DNA of 5,213 nucleotides from Synergistaceae bacterium (GTDB lineage: Bacteria > Synergistota > Synergistia > Synergistales > Aminobacteriaceae). Below the pieces are notes generated by a model that made no database searches, was not told where the DNA came from, and saw only the letters and a list, made by a program, of their open reading frames with translations. The translations under genes were made by a program, and so were the position numbers. The stretch spans positions 1 through 5,213 of the forward strand of contig JAFTBA010000076.1 in the NCBI GenBank assembly GCA_017458545.1. The letters are read 5' to 3'. Of the stretch, positions 1 through 5,213 are shown piece by piece. Position 1 is the first letter of the stretch, and every line of letters starts with the position of its first letter.

Positions 1-1973
1 GAATGAGAATGACTTGGCGCGGAAAAGAAATCGTTAATCTCTCGCGCTCATTCATAAACACTAACGGTGCATCAAGGCACATAACCGTTAAAGTCAGCGC
101 AAGGCCGTCAGCGTCACCAAAAACCCCGTCATCAAAAAAATTCCCTGACTCGCTCGCAGACCTCAATGTGTGTTCAAAGCGCGGACTCGCTGAAAGATTC
201 GACTCCACTGTAGGAGCTAACACCGTTTTAATGCCCTTCGGCGGTAAGTATCAGAAGACCCCTTCAACGGCCATGTGTGCAAAAATTCCCGTAGGTATTG
301 AATCTGATACCGATGTATGTTCGTTAATGTCGTGGGGATTCAATCCTTATGTTTCTGAACGCTCACCGTTTGACGGAGGTTATACGGCGGTAACTGACTC
401 GCTCTGCAGGATAATTGCTGCAGGAGGTAATCTCACTCACTGCTGGCTCACGCTTCAGGAGTATTTCGGCAAACCTGAGCATGACCCTGAACGCTGGGGA
501 TTACCTTTCGGAGCATTGCTCGGAGCATTGAAAGCACAGTTGGATTACGGAGTCGCTGCTATCGGAGGTAAGGACTCAATGAGCGGTTCATTCGTTGACT
601 CTGAGGGCAATAACTTCGATGTCCCTCCTACTTTGGCAGCTTTCGCAGTGAGCGTTACGGAAGTTAAGCGCGTAATCTCTCCTGAGTTCAAGCGCGTTGG
701 TTCACGTGTAATAATCCTTGAACCCGAATATGACTCTCGCGGACTCCCTAAAGCCGAATCAATGCTGAAAATTTTTGCCGATATTGAGTCTATGAACAGT
801 GAAGGGAAAATTTTAGCGTGTTCAGTTCCTTCATTCGGCGGAGTCGAAGCCGAAATATTCCGCATGTGCTTAGGGAATAATTTAGGCTTTGAGTTCACGG
901 GGAGCGTTAATGATTCTGGAAGCGGTAAATTCATCGTTGAACTTGCTGACGGTGAACAGTCAAATTATCCTGAGCTTGGCCGGGTCATTGAAGCGCCTGA
1001 GATGATAACCGCAAGCAATCATTTAAGACTCTCTGATGCCGAAAAAATTTACGATTCTGTATTCGCAGAAATTTTCCCGACAGAATATAATATTACACAG
1101 TCATCGCTTCCTAATGCCGAGTTGAAAATTAACCTTCCGAGAGCGTCCTACCCTCATCAGTCAGTGAAATCACCGAAGTTCCTGATACCCGTCTTCAGCG
1201 GAACTAACTGCGAGTATGAGACCGCTAAAGCCGTTATTAATGCGGGGGGGCGTGCTGAAATATTCGTTGTCCGTTCGCTTACGCCCGAGATAATGCGCGA
1301 GTCGGCTGTGAGATTCGCTAAGTCCCTCAGAACCTCGCAGGCCCTCGTTATTCCCGGCGGTTTCTCGAACGGTGATGAGCCTGACGGTTCAGGGAAATTC
1401 ATTGCGATATTCTTACGGAGTCCGGAAGTCAGGCAGGCACTCGAAGACCTTATCGGTCCGCGTGCAGGACTCGTCTGCGGAATATGCAACGGATTTCAGG
1501 CTCTCGTGAAAACAGGATTGCTCCCTCACGGCCGTATCGTTAATCCCGAAGAATTAACAGCTACATTAACGTTCAACATGATAGGCCGTCATCAGTCAGG
1601 TATAGTGCGTTCGCTTGTGGTCTCGAACAATTCCCCTTGGCTGAGGTTTGCTGAGAGGGGCGAAGTTTACAGCGTGCCTATATCGCACGGTGAAGGAAGG
1701 TTTGTTTGCAGCGGGGAGGAGTTCAGGCGTTTAATGTCGAACGGACAGATAGCATGTCAGTACGCTGATGACTATGGCAGGCCGTCAATGCTGACGCAGT
1801 ATAATCCCTCAGGCTCGTGTTATGCTGTAGAATGTGTAACGTCCCCTGACGGCAGAATAATAGGGAGAATGGGACACGTTGAGCGCAACAGGAACGGGCT
1901 TTACAGGAATGTCTCAGGTAATTACGGAATGAGATTTTTTGAGTCGGCCTGCGAATATTTTGCGAAATCTTAA
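1..1973 (+). CDS. purL: Phosphoribosylformylglycinamidine synthase (FGAM synthase), large single-chain type, C-terminal half; 5' end outside window
   Basis: PurL converts FGAR, glutamine and ATP to FGAM, glutamate, ADP and phosphate in cytosolic purine synthesis (EC 6.3.5.3). The visible 656 residues, counted from the ATG at position 3, cover the second AIR-synthase-like half and the whole glutaminase domain. Residues 65-82 carry RFDSTVGAN and MPFGGKY. Residues 124-142 carry the GGYTAV...AAGGN stretch, and 188-195 carry GGKDSMSG. The AIRS C-like part (about 230-350) includes PSFGGVEAE. The class I amidotransferase domain spans about 392-656: nucleophile Cys495 in GICNGFQ (codon 1485-1487), and His625 and Glu627 in GHVER (codons 1875-1877 and 1881-1883). 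The triad is therefore intact. Single-chain PurL proteins are usually about 1,200-1,300 residues, so roughly 600 lie upstream. The ATG at 3 is an internal Met, not the start, because the FGAR-binding and first AIRS domains would otherwise be missing. The frame is open to the TAA at 1971-1973. The identification is firm; the Clostridia-type subfamily is from memory of motif wording. Confidence 0.96.
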   Translation, partial: MRMTWRGKEIVNLSRSFINTNGASRHITVKVSARPSASPKTPSSKKFPDSLADLNVCSKRGLAERFDSTVGANTVLMPFGGKYQKTPSTAMCAKIPVGIESDTDVCSLMSWGFNPYVSERSPFDGGYTAVTDSLCRIIAAGGNLTHCWLTLQEYFGKPEHDPERWGLPFGALLGALKAQLDYGVAAIGGKDSMSGSFVDSEGNNFDVPPTLAAFAVSVTEVKRVISPEFKRVGSRVIILEPEYDSRGLPKAESMLKIFADIESMNSEGKILACSVPSFGGVEAEIFRMCLGNNLGFEFTGSVNDSGSGKFIVELADGEQSNYPELGRVIEAPEMITASNHLRLSDAEKIYDSVFAEIFPTEYNITQSSLPNAELKINLPRASYPHQSVKSPKFLIPVFSGTNCEYETAKAVINAGGRAEIFVVRSLTPEIMRESAVRFAKSLRTSQALVIPGGFSNGDEPDGSGKFIAIFLRSPEVRQALEDLIGPRAGLVCGICNGFQALVKTGLLPHGRIVNPEELTATLTFNMIGRHQSGIVRSLVVSNNSPWLRFAERGEVYSVPISHGEGRFVCSGEEFRRLMSNGQIACQYADDYGRPSMLTQYNPSGSCYAVECVTSPDGRIIGRMGHVERNRNGLYRNVSGNYGMRFFESACEYFAKS

Positions 1974-1980
1974 ACTTATA

Positions 1981-1986
1981 AAGGAG
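1981..1986 (+). promoter_or_regulatory. Shine-Dalgarno site for the TTG-started gene
   Basis: AAGGAG lies in the 24-base gap after purL, 11 bases before the TTG at 1998. The spacing is slightly long but workable, and an A/T-rich stretch with six T's (1994-1999) runs into the start codon. This site decides the start. The next in-frame ATG codons (residues 17 and 19) lack such a site and would cut into the first strands of the N-terminal Sm-like fold. Confidence 0.8.
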
Positions 1987-1997
1987 CTGTATATTTT

Positions 1998-4900
1998 TTG
2001 GAACGAAAAAATATTGAGAAGTATCTCGGACGTAACGTTGAGATTATGCTTATGCCGGACGGTCATAAAACCTCCGGCCTTCTCCTCCGTTGTGAGGATG
2101 AATTTATAGCACTGGGTGATAAATCGGGCGAGTCACTCTTCGTTTACCCTATGATCTGGGGAATAAGACCGTTAAGCACTCAACCCGTAATTCAGGCTTC
2201 ACCGCCTTCAGCAGTAAACATTCATGAAGCTGTTGCCGGTGCAGTGCAGGAGAATGCACCCGAACAAGTTATAGACTCTGTGCCTAAGCCTGACCCTGAA
2301 CCTGAGCCCTTAACGAGGGCAGTATTTGTTGACTCTCTTGAGGAATGTTATGCGGAGCTTGACGAGAAATCAGAGACTTTCGCGCTTAATACTGATTACG
2401 TAAGGCGTTTCAGGACAGACAGACAGGACAGGGTACAGAATGTACTTGAGAGCATACTCACTAAGTATGTTTACGCCGTAAGAGTGCAGGAGGACAGGCC
2501 CTATTCAATGAGAATGAGGCAGATTTTGGACGAGGCTAAAAATCTGTGGAAGTCTAACCAGTCGAATATGGCAGCAGCTGAGATATACGGATTTGTACTT
2601 TACCTGATGGGGGAGAACACTAAGAGCGTGAAAATTTACATGGGTATTCACGACTTCAAAGCTGCGTTCACTGCTGCGACAACAGCGGCTTCCAGAATGC
2701 TTGCCGCAGCATGTCTGATAGTGAGCGAGCCTCTAAGCACAAAAAATTTCTCGGCACTCTTAAAACTTGAACCCCCTCAAATAAATGCCCTTCTCAGATG
2801 GGTAATAAGTGCCTCAGTTCTGAATAATGATTATCCCGAAGACTACAGGGAATTATGTTTCAGATGTGCCGGGGCTGTATCATGGAAATTATTGGGTTAT
2901 TCGTCAACGTCATGGCCTGATAAAAATATCTTATTCACAGAGGCTAATATAAGTGCGTTAAAAGAATGGCTCGAATCGAGACCGTCCGACAATAAAATTA
3001 TTGATGACGCTCTGAAACTCTCGGATAAACCTGCATCATTACGCCGTGAAGAGGCCGAAAAATTCCGACGTATAGACTGGAAGACCCAGCGTTTCGAGGG
3101 TGAATTTGATTATTTCAACCCTAACAGGGATAAACTGTACGGGTTCATACGATGTCCCGGTCTCAAAAAATTCAGCGTTCCCCTCCGTTCAGAGGGTTCT
3201 GTATTCGTTCATCTGAATCAGGTTGAAGACCGGGTATTACGCCGTAAACTGCTGACCTGCGGAAAGATTAAGCCCATGATTCGAGTAACGTTCAGACTCG
3301 GTAACAATATTGAAGGCCCTGCAGCTTATGACGTAAAGGAAATGACTGACGAAAATTCAGAGTCAGTGCTTTCAGTAGATATGATGTCTGCATTATCTGA
3401 GGAGGGCGAAATAGATTTCTTCATGAGGTATAACGAGCCTCCGTTCGGTAAAGTTTTGGCTAAGGATAAGAAGCTCTACACTTTCAACGAGAAAAATATT
3501 ACTGATCCTGTGCTTGCTGTTTTTCTTGAAGTTGACCCGTCGCCTGAGGGACACCCCGTAAGATTCACAAGAAGCATGAGCGAAAACGGTAAAGTTCAGA
3601 TTCAAAACGTAGAGTCAGCAATACCTTTCCCGGAAGAAAAGTTAAAGGCATGGGAAGAGTCTGGGTTAATCAGAAAAGCTAAAGAACGTCTCGACCTCAC
3701 CGATGAGGAGGAAGAAGAGAAGCCCGAAGAAATTGACGCAGCTGATTTCACTGAAGAGACTAACCCTGAGATAGAAGAGTTAATCGCCAGAGGTTATGTG
3801 CCTCTTGAACCGTACACTCCCGAAACAAAAGGCCATAAACCGCGCGGAAAATCTCAGGACGATACATCGTCTAAACAGCAGGGTGTAGAGACATTCAGAG
3901 AGCTGCCTAAATTTTTGCAGGAGAAGATACTCAGCATATCGACATCGGGCAAGTGCAGCAATCAGTATTTGACTGACACGTATTATGCGAGGGGGCATTA
4001 CCGAGAGGTGAGGGCAAGTTACCTTTCAATGGTGAGCCGTTTCAACAATGATGATACTACGCTGACTAATGCCGAACGTGCCGAACGATGTTTCGTAATG
4101 GCCAGATATGTGTATAATTTCTTTCTTTTGGCCGACGCTGCCGATAAGAAACGCTATCCTGCTTCAGAGGAAGATAACATAAGAATAATGGCCTATAAGG
4201 GGCTTGAATATCTTTTGTATTCTCAGCTTGACGGAGCCTCTAAGAACGAGGGTAATTATGATACTGCGAGACGTTACTGTCTGCTGAAACTCGCCGATGA
4301 GATTCAGGAGACCAGACGGATTGACGAGAACAACGCATGGCTGAGGATATATATATACTCTTATTTTGTGAACGGTCTGCGCTTTCACAGTTCATCGGGC
4401 AAATGGTCGGCTCAGAACGTATCGCTTTCCGGGTGCAGCTTATTGGAGTTCAACGACTTCGGTAAATTCTTTGAGGGACTGCTGACACTGGCATATTTGA
4501 CGGGAGCAGAGCTGATTATACCGACATTGAAAGCACTTCTTCACAGCCTCGAATATTCCGGGAGACTGCTGGCGAAACTGGGACTTGATGCGAACGTTTA
4601 TTCACAGGAGAATGCTGACGTTAAAATTCTGGAGTCGTTCCAGAAAGCATTGGACGGTTACGACAAACGCGATGTATTAATTCTTGACGCTGAAGTTAAA
4701 CTGTCGCCTGAGTTCCTGAGAATCCTGAGCGTACAGAAAATGATAGTGAGGCTGATGAAGGACGAACTGACCAGAATACTGAAAGCGACTCCTGATACGC
4801 TTGATGAGGCGCTGAAGAAAGCTAATCCGATACTTGCTTCGGATGAGTATGCGAACTCGCTGGCGAAAACCAAACGGAAATATAATCCTGAGGCAGGACT

Positions 4901-5141
4901 GCTCGATGTGCTGCCTATAAATGTTTTGGGAGCAGTGATGAGACAGTATTGGAGTGAATGTTTCGGGGCGTATTTCGGCGGAAAGCCTTACGGATCGTAC
5001 TGGAAGGAACGTTTTGCGAAATTGCAGTGGGTGAGAGACCCTGTATTTCACGCACACCCCGAGTATATCAAGAATGAAGATATTGATGAGGTTAAGGCCG
5101 TATGTCTTGAGATAGCCGAATGCCTCAGTGCTAAAAAGTAA
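1998..5141 (+). CDS. Large multidomain RNA-associated protein: Sm-like, two cold-shock-like domains, TPR-like helices, C-terminal Swt1-type HEPN (putative RNase)
   Basis: I do not recognise a named family for this 1047-residue protein. Domains seen by eye follow in order. Residues 4-59 resemble an Sm/Hfq barrel (YLGRNVEIML, the glycine turn SGLLL, then FVYPMIWGIRPL). Residues 60-105 are a Pro/Glu-rich linker. Residues 110-345 are helical, TPR-like around 175-240. Residues 365-448 are a cold-shock OB-fold: YFNP, LYGFI (RNP1-like), VFVHL (RNP2-like, 402-406) and a closing GPAAYDV. Residues 469-540 look like a degenerate second copy (PPFGKVLA, HPVRF, NGKVQIQNV). An acidic linker spans 566-597. 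Residues 640-900 are mostly helical. Residues about 940-1044 resemble HEPN of the Swt1 kind, with R1013-x4-H1018 in RDPVFH. HEPN R-x4-6-H proteins are often metal-independent RNases, so RNA binding with possible cleavage is inferred. No signal peptide or membrane segment is evident, so it is likely cytosolic. It sits 24 bases after purL and is probably in the same transcript. The coding region is certain; the function is not. Confidence 0.9.
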   Translation: MERKNIEKYLGRNVEIMLMPDGHKTSGLLLRCEDEFIALGDKSGESLFVYPMIWGIRPLSTQPVIQASPPSAVNIHEAVAGAVQENAPEQVIDSVPKPDPEPEPLTRAVFVDSLEECYAELDEKSETFALNTDYVRRFRTDRQDRVQNVLESILTKYVYAVRVQEDRPYSMRMRQILDEAKNLWKSNQSNMAAAEIYGFVLYLMGENTKSVKIYMGIHDFKAAFTAATTAASRMLAAACLIVSEPLSTKNFSALLKLEPPQINALLRWVISASVLNNDYPEDYRELCFRCAGAVSWKLLGYSSTSWPDKNILFTEANISALKEWLESRPSDNKIIDDALKLSDKPASLRREEAEKFRRIDWKTQRFEGEFDYFNPNRDKLYGFIRCPGLKKFSVPLRSEGSVFVHLNQVEDRVLRRKLLTCGKIKPMIRVTFRLGNNIEGPAAYDVKEMTDENSESVLSVDMMSALSEEGEIDFFMRYNEPPFGKVLAKDKKLYTFNEKNITDPVLAVFLEVDPSPEGHPVRFTRSMSENGKVQIQNVESAIPFPEEKLKAWEESGLIRKAKERLDLTDEEEEEKPEEIDAADFTEETNPEIEELIARGYVPLEPYTPETKGHKPRGKSQDDTSSKQQGVETFRELPKFLQEKILSISTSGKCSNQYLTDTYYARGHYREVRASYLSMVSRFNNDDTTLTNAERAERCFVMARYVYNFFLLADAADKKRYPASEEDNIRIMAYKGLEYLLYSQLDGASKNEGNYDTARRYCLLKLADEIQETRRIDENNAWLRIYIYSYFVNGLRFHSSSGKWSAQNVSLSGCSLLEFNDFGKFFEGLLTLAYLTGAELIIPTLKALLHSLEYSGRLLAKLGLDANVYSQENADVKILESFQKALDGYDKRDVLILDAEVKLSPEFLRILSVQKMIVRLMKDELTRILKATPDTLDEALKKANPILASDEYANSLAKTKRKYNPEAGLLDVLPINVLGAVMRQYWSECFGAYFGGKPYGSYWKERFAKLQWVRDPVFHAHPEYIKNEDIDEVKAVCLEIAECLSAKK

Positions 5142-5153
5142 TCTTGAGGTTTG

Positions 5154-5194
5154 AGAGTCCCGGTCTTAGAGATGAGGCCGGGACTCTTTTGTTT
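5154..5194 (+). terminator. Rho-independent terminator closing the purL transcript
   Basis: A perfect 10-bp stem pairs AGAGTCCCGG (5154-5163) with CCGGGACTCT (5178-5187). It can extend inward through a U-G, C-G and U-A pair around a short loop, and is followed by the T-rich run TTTTGTTT (5187-5194). It begins 12 bases after the TAA of the upstream gene. No comparable hairpin lies between purL and that gene, so this is the likely shared transcript end. The remaining bases to 5213 show no start of another gene. Confidence 0.93.
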
Positions 5195-5213
5195 GAAGGT
5201 ATTTCAGTAACAC

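Noticed and set aside
3..5. ATG at the extreme left as a purL start codon
   Set aside because: Starting here would leave out the first half of a protein family usually near 1,200-1,300 residues. No upstream ribosome site can be seen, and the frame runs to the window edge.
545..934. Antisense open frame of 129 codons within purL
   Set aside because: It lies wholly opposite a well-conserved coding region, shows no recognisable motif and has low-complexity Ser/Pro/Leu composition typical of a shadow frame.
1244..1250. Run of seven G's inside purL, considered as a phase-variation tract or frameshift
   Set aside because: The frame continues intact through the conserved glutaminase domain (Ala-Gly-Gly-Arg), and a purine synthesis enzyme is an unlikely phase-variable target.
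1954..1982. Possible internal promoter with TATAAA (1977-1982) ahead of the second gene
   Set aside because: No TTGACA-like box lies about 17 bases upstream (1954-1959 reads AATATT), and a start point about 7 bases downstream would fall just after the ribosome site.
4656..4710. R-D-V-L-I-L-D-A-E stretch considered as the start of a PIN nuclease domain, since Swt1 proteins pair PIN with HEPN
   Set aside because: Only one Asp in a hydrophobic strand fits. The following residues are helical without the further spaced acidic residues a PIN domain needs.
4677..5057. Antisense open frame of 126 codons opposite the HEPN region, considered as a possible antitoxin
   Set aside because: It overlaps the coding strand of a clear domain, is rich in Arg/Ser/Phe without a known fold, and antisense overlap is not how HEPN antitoxins are usually arranged.

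Overview
The window holds two genes on the + strand and one terminator. There are no RNA genes, mobile elements, repeats of note or CRISPR. The organism is bacterial. The long single-chain PurL has the 'RFDST.GA' and 'GHVER' motif wording I associate with the Clostridia-type family, the Shine-Dalgarno sequence is strong, and composition is moderate in GC by eye. This suggests an anaerobe, perhaps gut-associated (Clostridia or Synergistia-like). The phylum is only a guess.

Layout. Positions 1-1973 are the 3' half of purL, the large phosphoribosylformylglycinamidine (FGAM) synthase of purine synthesis. It enters from outside the window and ends in a complete glutamine amidotransferase domain. 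A 24-base gap with an AAGGAG site and no terminator leads to a TTG-started gene at 1998-5141 encoding 1047 residues. A strong intrinsic terminator follows at about 5154-5194. The last 19 bases show nothing.

The second gene is the notable one. Read by eye, its product combines an N-terminal Sm/Hfq-like barrel, a helical TPR-like region, a clear cold-shock (OB-fold) domain, a second degenerate cold-shock-like domain, an acidic linker, another long helical region, and a C-terminal HEPN domain of the Swt1-like kind with an intact R-x4-H motif. Three kinds of nucleic-acid-associated module on one chain, ending in a putative RNase, suggest an RNA-binding and possibly RNA-cleaving protein that I do not recognise as a named family.

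The two genes are probably co-transcribed, ending at the shared terminator. Nothing in the sequence shows a direct biochemical link between purine synthesis and the RNA-associated protein.
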